The notes under the pieces are model-generated. The model searched no databases. It saw nothing but the letters and a program-made list of their open reading frames with translations, and was not told the DNA's origin. A stretch of 64,000 bases of DNA from Symsagittifera roscoffensis. Lineage: Eukaryota; Xenacoelomorpha; Acoela; Convolutidae. Location: the NCBI RefSeq assembly GCF_963678635.1, contig NC_087062.1:90869845-90933844 (forward strand), written 5' to 3'. A program made the translations under genes and the position numbers. Of this stretch, positions 47,566 through 57,633 are shown piece after piece. The first letter of the stretch is position 1. Every line of letters begins with the position of its first letter.

Positions 47566-47874
47566 TGCATTTAGAACAAAACTTGGAATCAAGCAAGAAG
47601 CAACAAACTTTCGTGTTCATTTTCGTACAGAACTCTAGATTTTCGTTTTATTCTCTATTTCAGATGCTGTAAAATTTTGTTTCCATAGTTAAATTTTGTA
47701 TTTTGCTACAAATGCTTTAAACATACTTATTCTTTTTGCAAACAGATTTTCACTTTCGAACTGTCTATTTCAGATGAGAAAAAACTTGAAACCCGAAAAG
47801 CTTATTGCTCGCAAAAATTAACATCTCCATCTCATTACTTGTTCAATGAAGTTGAGATGCCATTAGATTAATTT

Positions 47875-47880
47875 AATAAA
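47875..47880 (+). promoter_or_regulatory. candidate poly(A) signal of the semaphorin
   Basis: AATAAA about 310 bp after the stop of exon 6; no better candidate was seen closer. A LINE fragment begins within about 20 bp. Confidence 0.5.
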
Positions 47881-47894
47881 CAGTCAATAATGTA

Positions 47895-48300
47895 ATGCTG
47901 TGTACTCTGCTCTCGGTCCAGCTCCTATTGATCCGGAGCAAAAGGCGGTCTTTGCCTTCGTCAGGGAGATTGATCAACATCAGCGGGTGCACTCCGTCCG
48001 GGCCAGATGCCGAAGCTTTGGTCTTGCCCAGGACTGTCAAAGTCCTCCTAAGTCTAGAGGCCTCCGAGGTAGGCCATGTAGGCGTCCGTCTAGTCCGCTC
48101 TTGGTATCTGAACCTAGCTGACTTGCGCGTAGACTCTGACTGCACCTTCAGCTTTGCTTCTGTCTGTGATGAAAGTCTTCGCGTCCTGTCTAATGGGTTG
48201 GTTGCGAAGTCTCGAATTCTTTCGCCCGTCCATAGCGCGTAGAGTGTTCCAGGCCTTTGTTGTGGGCTCCGCGCTTCAAGTATGCCGCCGTAAGTCTAGG
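47895..48300 (-). pseudogene. non-LTR retrotransposon reverse-transcriptase fragment
   Basis: The minus-strand frame 48145-47873 has the start of a LINE RT domain: a KASASGPDGVHP motif, LINLPDEGKDRLLLRINRSW, then a truncated W-x-I-P-like region. It is clearly richer in G+C than its surroundings. Only a short piece of the polyprotein remains; no catalytic YADD motif is present. Upstream codons continue to about 48300 without a start. Confidence 0.75.
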
Positions 48301-49400
48301 GGTTTGGTCAGATCCTTGTATCATACCACAATAATGAAAAAAAAACATGATTCTAAAAAAAGGTTTTTCGTTTTTTTAATGATTGTGATAACCAGCTATT
48401 TATGCTTTTTATACTTTTACCAGAATTTTGGTACGAGATTTTAAAATGTGAGCATATGTTTCGCAAGCGTAAAGATGAAAATCGTTCTGGCGATTAAATT
48501 TAGACTAAAGCAAACTTTAAATACACCAATTCTAAGAATTTCTTCATCGGCTTCATAAAAGCTGAATTATTGTCGACACTCCAATCTCAAGAAAACACAA
48601 AATTGAAAAGAAAGAGAAATGGAACCCGGGAACCCGTTTAAAACTACAAGCTGTTTTTCAATCAGTCACGTTGTTAACGGAGACAGCAGGGAAACTACGC
48701 ATCGAAGACAAAAAATGATAACAAACAGCAAACTCCCACCTTATTCTGGAAAAAATATATTATCTCGTTTACATACTTTGAAACAAGTGTTAGCAGATTG
48801 TCAGGTCTTATGATCAGTCTCTAATATCCTCAACGGGAGTACTAATTACCCATTTTAAAAAACGAGGCAAAAAAACTCGTTCAACCGCAAAGAGAAAAAC
48901 ATTGAAACATGGGATTCACAAGACAGATGATCACCCGTGATAAAATCAATTAAACGGTTTCGAAATTTACGAACAGGTAAAAAGTTTTAGCTAACAAAAA
49001 AGAGAATGATATCATTAGTTTAACTAAAAATAAAAAACAATGAGCCAGAAAAATATAAAGTTGGAAATAACTTAACCATCAATATCGATTTCCGAGCGCA
49101 AGAAAATAAAGGAAAAGTTTTTACGATACATTTCCAGCTGTTTCTCAATTTTAACAGCAGCAAGACTTTACCTCAACTTGTCATAACACTAAATAATTTC
49201 AGTAAACAACACTCCTACTCTGTTTTTCAGACATTTCAATGGTTCGTTTGTTTTAACGCCTCAGATTTGGCCAATACTCAGTTATCTCACAAAAACAGTT
49301 TTACACTCAATTTAGTTATTGCTCATTTCAAATCACCATTAAGTAAATCACCTTGATTAATTTTTGCTTTAAGCTTAACAGCTGTTATATAGGTTCCATG
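48301..49400. other. non-coding, unassigned
   Basis: AT-rich intergenic DNA. A 64-codon frame at 48619-48813 has no recognisable features. Confidence 0.4.
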
Positions 49401-49758
49401 ACATTCTACCCTATTCCAATCTACCCTATGCTAATCTACCCTATACTATTCTATCCTACATACCAATCTACCCTATACCAATCTACCCTATACCATTCTA
49501 CCCTATAATTAAAGCAATTGAAACTTACCCCATCCTCTTGAAGAATCCGAAACAGTATATTTCCGAACAAATCAAAGAACCATTAATTATGATCAAAGAA
49601 TAATTGACGCACGTGAACAAAATATCAAAGCAACGTAAAACTTGCGCGTTCAAAATGGAAATGAGTTCAAAGCATGAACGAACAGAAATTTTAATCCAAT
49701 GTTGCTATAGAAATGCGTTGCGGCTATTTCTTAAACAAACAAAAGTCATATCACATCA

Positions 49759-49830
49759 AGTCGACATAGCGTAGCGGATAATGCCTGTGTTTGAAAATCA
49801 AAAGCTCGAAAGATCAAATCACCAAGAAGT
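49759..49830 (+). repeat. tRNA-like/SINE remnant
   Basis: TAGCGTAGCGG resembles a Pol III A box and AGATCAAATC a degraded B box at about tRNA spacing. Stems do not pair well, so this is not a functional tRNA. Confidence 0.3.
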
Positions 49831-49896
49831 CAAATTTTGAATGAAATTCGAAAATTACTGAGGGTTTGACTAGTTGATCACAAAAGGAGGGGTAGA

Positions 49897-49930
49897 CCCC
49901 CCAGTACCAGGCCAAGGCGGTACTGGGGGG
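49897..49930. repeat. perfect 12-bp-stem hairpin
   Basis: CCCCCCAGTACC and GGTACTGGGGGG are exact reverse complements around a 10-nt loop. It lies inside the MULE-like element, downstream of the transposase fragment. Confidence 0.85.
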
Positions 49931-49988
49931 CGGGGTGAGGGAGAAGGTAAAATTCTTTTGGTATTGGCCTCTATTACCTCCCAAAATT

Positions 49989-50216
49989 TCAGCCCTCTAC
50001 GGCCACTGGGAAGAGAGGTTCGCGAGAATTCCTTCCGATGGTTTCGCCTTTAATGTAGGTGCGCTGAAAGTATGAGGCTACCTCATCAAGTTTTTGAGTG
50101 ATATTGTCGTCAAGATCAAATTTGTCCGACACGTTTTCGATTTCCTCAATGACCAAGTCAAAAGCAGCATTGACCATTTCAACTGGTACGAAACTTAGAG
50201 CTGGAATTAAGCGCAA
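49989..50216 (-). pseudogene. MULE-type transposase, C-terminal fragment
   Basis: A 75-codon minus-strand frame with LSFVPVEMVNAAFDLVIEE, then ASYFQRTYIKG and NSREPLFPV. This is the order seen downstream of the DDE core in FLYWCH/MULE transposases (FVP...AFxxL, xYFxxTYIG, R-PLFP before a WN motif). The core itself and the following WN...NNxxEG motif are absent, so it is inactive. Confidence 0.55.
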
Positions 50217-50471
50217 TGAACAATTTCCTTAAGTGAAAGACTCAAATTGAGTCCAAAAATTTAGACTCAAATGAATTAACACGTGCTGTATCTTTCCGAT
50301 TCTAATTAGGACTTTGAAAGATTACATTATGATACCTCATTATGGTATATAGGGCAGATTAGTATAGGGTAGATTAGTATAGGGTAGATTGGCATAGGGT
50401 AGATTGGTATGTAGGATATAATGGCATAGGGTAGAATGGTATAGGGTAGTTTGGAATAGGGTAGATTGTCC

Positions 50472-51590
50472 TGCCACCGTTATATATGCTCTTCTGTAAA
50501 AGTTAGTTAATTTTTTCTGCCACAAGACTGCGCAAACTTTTCTTTCTTTATAACAAGTAATTAAATCTTGCTACATTTTATATTGAAGAACAATAGTCGT
50601 TGAGTGATAAACAAATAAGAAAATAAATAATAAAAAAACGTATTTCCATAAGTTACATCAAAATTTTGAAAAACATCAGAAACAGATAAACGAAATGTTT
50701 GGACAAAATATATATCATTTTCTTGGTTCATTCATACGATAAGTTTCCTTTTACTATTTTCTCAATGAACAAAAATGAAAAGAATGAACATACAGACATG
50801 AGTACATTTGTACAACATGATAATACAAAGGAACAAAAAAATTACACAAAATGACTTACCTAATCTATCAGTGACAATCTCAATCATAAACCTCCAATAA
50901 TTGTTTTAATGCAGCAATTACTAAAAATTGTAAATTTTAAATTACTGAAAACTTCTAAAGTTAACTACCTTCAAGATAGATTGGTCTTTCGAAAATCTAT
51001 ATTCAATGCTTCATTTTAACTATGAATGATAAAAATGAAACAAATTTCAAATTTTTCGATTGATAGAAACATAAAATTTGAATGAACACATAAAATTATT
51101 CAGATATTTCCATAACACACACAAAATTTTCAAAGAATCGAAACTTTAAAGAATGGTACACAGATAAACAAAAATTTTGCATATTTAAATCAATCTCTTG
51201 GCTCATTTATGCAATAAGTTTCCATTTATTAGTTTCTTATACAACGAAACTGAACAAAAAATATTTATGTGGGCAATGAAATCCAAAAATTACAAAAAAA
51301 AGACTTATCCGCGCCATAAAGTATAATCTCGCTATCATAAAGCTCCATTTTTGCTGGTTCATAAAAAAGGAAATCCTTTGAAGCTCCTACAAATTACCGA
51401 ATCATGGAACTTTTAATCTTTTGAAAACCTCTAATCGTCGAGTCTAAATAATTGCTAAGTAGCGCGAACCAATTATGACGCATTAGCAGTACCAGTCAGT
51501 TTGAAAAAAAAAGAAATTTACCAACTAACATGCCTCAATTTGTAGAGCGGACGCATTTTAACTAGTATACGATAAAGTTCAATAAAAATA
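50472..51590. other. non-coding, unassigned
   Basis: AT-rich DNA with repeated AAATTT-like words and poly-A runs. No coding exon or repeat boundary found. Confidence 0.4.
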
Positions 51591-51664
51591 TCCGACCCTA
51601 CCCAGGTTCGAACCCTCTAATTTTGTTGCTGGTCTCCTTCTTCCTTACCTCTACGCTACAGATC
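51591..51664 (-). repeat. tRNA-derived sequence with intact A and B boxes
   Basis: On the minus strand TAGCGTAGAGGTAA (51645-51658) fits an A box and GGTTCGAACC (51605-51614) a perfect B box, within a 74-nt tRNA-sized span. The acceptor and T stems pair poorly, so it is more likely a SINE head or decayed tRNA than a working gene. Confidence 0.4.
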
Positions 51665-53030
51665 CTTAATACCTTGAAGCTAAAGTGCTATTTGTAATAC
51701 AATAGTCTGTGTTAATATCCTTAGCATTGGCTGTACTTAATAGCTGGTTATTGATCAAATTGAACTCATTTTGTCGCAACAATCTTTGCGTCGCAATAGT
51801 ATTTGCGAAATAGCTTGGAAAAAAAGATACTATAACACAGGCTTTGCTCGTAGAAAAAAAGGCTCTGAAAAGGTCAAGAAAAAGCTAGAGCTACCAAAAT
51901 TTTAATATCTTTGTTTGAATGTTGAATAAATTCGCCTTTGCTGACAAAACTTTTGTGCCTGCTCAAAAAGTTTCTTTTTTTAAAACTTTTTTGGCTCAAC
52001 AGGTGTTAGCTTAAAAAAATATCGGCTGTTGTACGGTTATCTGCTTTCAATTGTCTTGTTTGTCATATTGTTTGCAAAAAAAATGCGAAACAAGACAATT
52101 GAAAGTTATATTTGCATCGTATTAAAATTTACAAAGCCGTAACAAAACCGAATTTTTTTGAGCAGACACCCGTTGAACCAAAAAATGTTTGCAAAAAAAT
52201 TTTGAAATTCTCAAAAACTTAACACTTCCTCAGCAAAAAATTTATACAGATAGGAAACATGTTTTCATCATCCAACGACGCAAATTGATGCATTTAAGCC
52301 CATTAGGTATAAATCGATAAACTTCAGCCGAGAAAACGAAACAATAAATTAGTAATATTGTAACCAACATAAAAACAATTAGTAAAAAGGCGGATTTTTA
52401 AATGCAGACAAGCTCAAAATTTGTCAGTTGGTTGACAAAATTGCAGATTTGAGAAAATGAATCAGTCAATTCGTTGGACAAGTTTTTAAATCAAGATACT
52501 CACAGGACGATTTGCTTTAAAAATTCTATATTCCGAGCTGATAACACCTAGTTGCGGCTTTAGAAATGGCATTCAGATAAATTAACAGAATTCTGAACCT
52601 TCAAAAAGAGTCCGTGAAAAGCTGAACCCTCAAAAAGAGTCCATCATCGGTTCGGAACGTAGACGTTTTTTAAACAATTTGTCCTGTTAAAAACTTGATT
52701 TTTAAATAACTTGTTCAAAAAATGGCAGAATAATTTTGCGCTGGATAGCTGATTGATTTTAAATTTTTTATGAAACAAATTGAAAAAAGTGTAACTTTAC
52801 CTTGCACATTTTTGAAGCAATGTTGTTACGGGAAGAAAACTTAGTACCCGGTTGCCATACCCTTGCTTCTCGAAAGGGTAAAAAGCTAAAATTTAAATGC
52901 AAAGAAAGAAAAAACCAATCGGAACTGAACTTTTTGAGCGTAACATCTTTAATTGAATGTACTACTCTTTCAAAATCTAAAAACAAAAACAAATCTGAAA
53001 TGAAAAAATGACGCTTTTGTTCCGATCACT
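51665..53030. other. non-coding, unassigned
   Basis: AT-rich with a short inverted duplication around 52042-52110 (CAATTGTCTTGTTT facing AAACAAGACAATTG). No gene recognised. Confidence 0.4.
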
Positions 53031-54080
53031 GGAGTGAGGAGAAAAATATTTATTCAGATGTGTTTCAGTACTTTTCTTTTCGTTCCGACCATTTGAAAAA
53101 TGGGGAGGAATTTCGTATTCAGATGTGTTTTAGATTTTTTCGTTTGCCACACAAAATCAGCTACCACAAATAATCACCGGAGAGAGATGAAGGATACAAA
53201 ATATTAAAGCTTTTTATATTGTGATTCGAACGATGTTAACATCTTTCAAAAAAGTTTTCCCAGGGTTAAGAAACCAGGCGGTTTGAATTTTTTTCGTCTA
53301 AATTCGAGCGAGTAAAGAGAGTGAGCACGCCTATTTATGCTTACTTTAGGCGTTCACAATAGCTCAGCTATGCTTACTTTAAATTTTACTCAGGTTAAAA
53401 TAATTGTTTGAGATTTTTAATGACAGCTAGGGTAGGGAATCCAGAAAAAAAACTGCAATAAAATTGGAATTTTTTTTTTGAATTTTGAAAAGTCATTATG
53501 AAAAGTCATAGTGATTTCGAAAATCAATAGTCATTTTGAAAAAAGTTATCCTGTTTGCCTATTTTACTATGACTGTCGATTATACCCAAATTATAATTTT
53601 ACGTCACATCCTTTGATCACACCGTAGATTTTTAAAAACTATGGTCGGAAAATTCTGCACTACTAACACAGTAACCGGCTATCCTTGTTTCTTCTTTCTC
53701 CTTGTTTTCCACAAAAAATCAGGTAACACAAATAACCATCGGAATGGGTCAAGTGAAATATCATATTGAAGCTCTTTCAGTCGTGAATCGAACGACACTA
53801 AAAAAACTTTGAAAAAATGTTGCTTGGTCTAATTTCGAGCGAATAAGGTGGGCAAGCAGGCTTATTCCGTTACTCATCCAAAAGGATTTACCGCAAATAA
53901 TCATCGTAATGGGTGTAGTGCTACATCATGTTAAAGTGCTTTCAGCTCCGATTCGAACGACGCTTAAAATTTTTCAAAAAAATTGTCCCAGTGTCGAGAA
54001 AAACCAGTTTGAAATTTTTGAGGTTTAGTGTGATTTCGAGTAAACACAGTAAACGAGCAGGCATATTATAGAAAGATAAG
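53031..54080 (+). repeat. dispersed repeat R1, three adjacent copies
   Basis: Three related segments (about 53031-53340, 53700-53865, 53870-54080) share the order AAAATCAG-TACCACAAATAATCA-CGG, a GAT/TATTAAAGCTTTTT stretch, TGATTCGAACGA and TTTTCCCAG-GTTAAGAAA-CCAG. They are non-coding; the GATTCGAAC word may be a B-box trace. Confidence 0.6.
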
Positions 54081-55102
54081 CCACGCCAATTTAGTTTAAT
54101 TCCATTAAAATTATTTTCGAAGATTTTTGGTGCTCTCTTGGGAATAAAAAAACTTCTAAATTTCAAAAAATTTTCTACGAAATTCTGTCAATTTTTTTGT
54201 TATTTTTCGACTAAAACTGTTGCCCGATTTTACTTTTTTTTACGGTGACTATCCAATATGTCTAAATTCTATGTTTTGGTCAGATCTTTTTATAACACGG
54301 CTCACAAAAACTAAAGCTAATGTGAAAAAAAAAACATGAAAACTTGTTTCAATAGTGCTTTTTTTGCATTTTTAAGTTAGAGCAAAATACGATCCGCGCA
54401 GCCTAATTTGAGCTACCAAGCTCTACTAGATGATACATTTAGCTGGTATATTCTTTACACCGGAAATTGAGCCGACGAAAATTGAAAGAAAAACCACTTA
54501 AAGAAACAATAAAACACTTTTTTCAAAAAACTTTTAGCGAAAAAATTTCATTAGTACATAATATGAACCAAGCAAGACTATGAATCCTGTGTCGCGAACC
54601 TCATATATTAGCACTCGCACATGTTAGAAACTGCACGTTTCTTAGATATTTGTAGTAAAAGTTGTTTACGGGAAAAGAAGTTTAGTTCCCGATAACAAGT
54701 ACACTGGCTCCCACGAGTGAAGAAAACTAAAAAAAGTCGTGCTTCATTTTAAGTTATTGTTTCCAATACGGATAATTTTGTGTGGCTGATCGCTCATTCG
54801 ATAACCAAATCATTGGTTGTTCGTCCGTGTTGATGATGCAAAATTTAGTGTCTATGATTTATCCAAGTTTCCTTCATTGTTCTTACAATTCATAAAAATT
54901 GTAATTTGGAATGTAATTCTTGTATTACAAACCACGGTATTTCTGTAATAACCATCCTCGCAACTTCGGTTCGAAAAAAATTCGAAGATCATAACAAAGT
55001 GCATCCCGAAGCTTAACGGCATAAAAATAACAAAAATCCACGGATCTCATCTATAATTTAAAAAGCTGTACTTTTAACAAAACTAACTATACATAGTAAT
55101 AT
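54081..55102. other. non-coding, downstream of zinc-finger gene 1
   Basis: AT-rich sequence with no recognised gene. The zinc-finger 3' UTR should lie at its right end, but I did not fix a poly(A) site. Confidence 0.4.
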
Positions 55103-55783
55103 CTAATAATGGCCAGGATCACGTTTTATTCTGAAAGTGTTTGTGTTGAGAACTTCCATTTCAGGGATCGAAAAATTAGCTTCAGAAAAATTCATTGTCT
55201 GATCAAAACTCCAATTGGGAGCAGCCGATGTTTCAACTCCATTGTTCATAATTTTCTGAGGTATTTTATGAACTCTTCGGTAATGCTTTCTCAAACTTTG
55301 CGACCATTTAGTTGTAAAAGGACACATTTCGCAAGCCATACTTTCTGTGCTCTTTTTGTGGATCACTGCAACATGTCTCGTAAGATAGGCTTTCGATTTT
55401 GACTGAGCGCCGCAAAGATCGCAAGTGAATACTTTCTCATTGGAGCCGATTCTCTGAAACCCACTTATGTGGTTCCCCGAATCAAACATTTCAGCGGGAC
55501 CTGTTACATTGCCTGGTCTTCCCTGTTTGTTAGGGTGAATAGGAAAAGGCCGTAAATCATTACCGGTTCGCTTTCGGTTGTTTTGCTCAGAGCTTGCAGC
55601 CAGTTTAGCTTTTAAAGTTTCGATCAGATTTTCTGAAGCCGACTCAGGATTAAGATGAGCAGAGAAACGAACAATTCCGTGAGATAGACCAGTCTCGAAT
55701 GACGTCATCGCAAATGTCACTTCGTAGTCTACGTCAAGAATACCCTCTGAAACCACGAGGTCCATATAAATCTCGTTTTTCAT
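55103..55783 (-). CDS. two-finger C2H2 zinc-finger protein 1
   Basis: A single 226-codon frame from the ATG at 55783. Residues 1-60 form a conserved N-terminal segment (DLVVSEGILDV, TSFETGLSHGIVRFS) also found in the paralogue at 61367-61921 and not recognised by me. A basic Lys/Arg/Asn-rich linker follows, then DSGNHISGFQRIGSNEK directly before the fingers. Finger 1 is CDLC-x12-H-x4-H and finger 2 is CEMC-x12-H-x4-H, separated by an irregular STESMA linker. A 35-residue tail ends RIKRDPGHY. The fingers have complete zinc ligands, so DNA or RNA binding is expected; the target is unknown. No BTB, KRAB or SET domain is seen. Confidence 0.8.
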   Translation of the reverse strand: MKNEIYMDLVVSEGILDVDYEVTFAMTSFETGLSHGIVRFSAHLNPESASENLIETLKAKLAASSEQNNRKRTGNDLRPFPIHPNKQGRPGNVTGPAEMFDSGNHISGFQRIGSNEKVFTCDLCGAQSKSKAYLTRHVAVIHKKSTESMACEMCPFTTKWSQSLRKHYRRVHKIPQKIMNNGVETSAAPNWSFDQTMNFSEANFSIPEMEVLNTNTFRIKRDPGHY

Positions 55784-56040
55784 AACGCTGATTCTTGCAA
55801 CAGAAACCTTTAAAAATCAGTGAACTCCAGTCGAAGGCGCCATTGGCAAACTATAAAAGAGAGTCAAAAAAGAGGCAATGGATGACAATAATTAACCTTT
55901 TCGCTAAAACACCAGTCAAAGCATAGGCCTCCTTTGAAAATCCCGGTCTAATAACGTTATAAATTATGCTCGCAAAGTCATCGGACAGCAGATAATAAAC
56001 CTTGTTCTATTTACATGGTCAATTTTTACTGGTAGCAGGA
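55784..56040. other. intergenic, upstream of zinc-finger gene 1
   Basis: Short non-coding interval between the zinc-finger start and the second MULE-like element. No TATA box assigned. Confidence 0.4.
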
Positions 56041-57234
56041 TTTATTACGCAATTCCATCTTATCCTCTGCTAAATTGCTCTACACAATTTGAACCTATGT
56101 TCTAACTTGACCTATGCCATTTTACCATATTTTCTATCCAATGATCCTATGCTAATTTTATTTAAGCCCTGTAGCTTCGCAATTAGTTTTATTCTTTCAT
56201 GTAAAAGTTTAAAACCTGCACCTGTTAATTCAGTTAAGGTCACAATTTAGGACTCAATTGAGTCGCAAGTTCAAACTAACTGTTGTGAAGACGCAATTTA
56301 GCGCCCTGCCAACCGATTGTACGTTATCACAATTAACTAAGTTTAATCCGCAGTTTTTACAAGTTTAGAGCAGAATGAATGCAAAAATCAATTTGTTTGA
56401 TTCTCTCTATATTCTCATTCAACATTGCAACAAAAATGAGCCAAATTTCAATTTCTTGGGGATTATCACAACGCAATTTTCGCACTCTTTTTTTATCGCC
56501 ACGAATATAATAAGGGCAAGAGGCGAAAAATGGAAACCAACACTGGAAATATTGAAGATGGCACTTCCACAATTTGACAGCAAGTTGACAGCTATCACAT
56601 TTGGCGATGATCTGATTTCTACACGCAATGACCACAGCCACAAAGTTTTCCCTGGACGATCTGACGCACAAATTTTTGTTCAGAAAGTGATTAAGATACC
56701 AAAATTCAGCGAGTGCCGGTTATTAGCAGTATAATTGCAAGCTGCCTGCAATCTGTGGCGGACGAAAAAGCAATGCAATCAGCTTTACCATTCCAATCTG
56801 TGATAAACAGAGCTCTAAATCGACAGAAAACAAGGGAAAGACGCTTCGCACCACCAATCGTTTCTAGGCATTTTGAAATACCGAAACAATTTGAGAGCTT
56901 CTGCCTTTTGCGACAGCGGTATCGAGTATGCCGAAATAGTACTCATATTTGACAACCGCGACCATTTGAATGCTCTTGAGTTGAACCGAGACTTCTGACT
57001 TCGTGATGGTACCTTTAAAATATGCCCAATGAATTTTTATCAATTATATACAGTCTATATCCAATTGGCAAGATTTCATCCCCCGTGCATTTATTGCAAT
57101 CTTTTGCCATTCGGCAAAGTAAAAACCATGATGCACTAGAACAGAGATACCGAACTCTTGTGTATGTGTGTTTAGTAGAGGAAACGAGAATTGCGAGAAG
57201 CAAACAAGACGCAAAATGCTTCATCTCTCTCTAA
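56041..57234 (+). pseudogene. FLYWCH/MULE-type transposase pseudogene with degenerate satellite end
   Basis: Reading plus strand, three frames in turn carry parts of one protein. Frame 56375-56734 has a FLYWCH-finger-like end (FGDDLISTRNDHSHKVFP). Frame 56713-56952 continues with a basic RALNRQKTRERRFAPP stretch. The frame at 57006 carries DGTFKICP, the first acidic block of the MULE DDE core, then QLYTVYIQ. The order is that of FLYWCH-MULE transposases, but frameshifts and stops make it dead. Upstream (56041-56165) a degraded CCTATGCCA-type satellite resembles the ends of the element at 49404-50471, and the GGACTCAATTGAGTC stretch is shared with it. Confidence 0.65.
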
Positions 57235-57443
57235 ACCCAGATATTGACTTTTCAGACTTTTGGGTGTTTTTAAGTCTACCCAGGTGAATTTTCTGTCTGT
57301 AATGAAATCTCGCTGGTATAACAGACAGATGTCATAATAGCAATAATCATTTCTGATCTTTGCTCTTTTAACAAAGATCATTTACCAAATTCAAATCAAA
57401 CATGGTCTTTTTGATACAAGGATCTGTTTGTTTATTTATTCAG

Positions 57444-57449
57444 TATAAA
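57444..57449 (+). promoter_or_regulatory. candidate TATA box of the GH1 gene
   Basis: TATAAA in CAGTATAAACAG, 185 bp upstream of the GH1 start codon, the best-placed TATA word in this interval. A short 5' UTR of about 155 bp would follow. Confidence 0.4.
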
Positions 57450-57633
57450 CAGCCAACCCATTTTCTTCAATCAAAATCACATCTCGTGGTTTTTCTGGTT
57501 TATCATTTGAAACTTGAACTTAGTAAATAGTTTCAAGCAAAACAAAATTAAACAAAATATTGCTCATCTAAGATCACAACACTAATTTGCTAGTTTGGCT
57601 AAAAGAAGCTTCAGTGAAAGAACTTAATTCAAA

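Larger units (their letters stand above)
49404..50471 (-). mobile_element. deleted MULE-like transposon with CTACCCTAT satellite ends
   Basis: The left end (49404-49506) is a run of CTACCCTATnCCAAT-type units; the right end (50342-50471) is the same satellite in reverse complement. Between them lies a minus-strand transposase piece (49989-50216). At about 1.07 kb it is much shorter than an autonomous element. The stretch after the 5' satellite (TGTTAATTCA...GGACTCAATTTGAGTC) matches the second MULE-like element at 56041, supporting a shared family. Confidence 0.65.

Noticed and set aside
51591-51664. Functional tRNA gene
   Set aside because: A and B boxes are present but the acceptor and T stems do not pair.
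55103-55783. Zinc-finger genes as transposase parts
   Set aside because: No DDE or RNase H-like region is present and both paralogues keep intact single frames.
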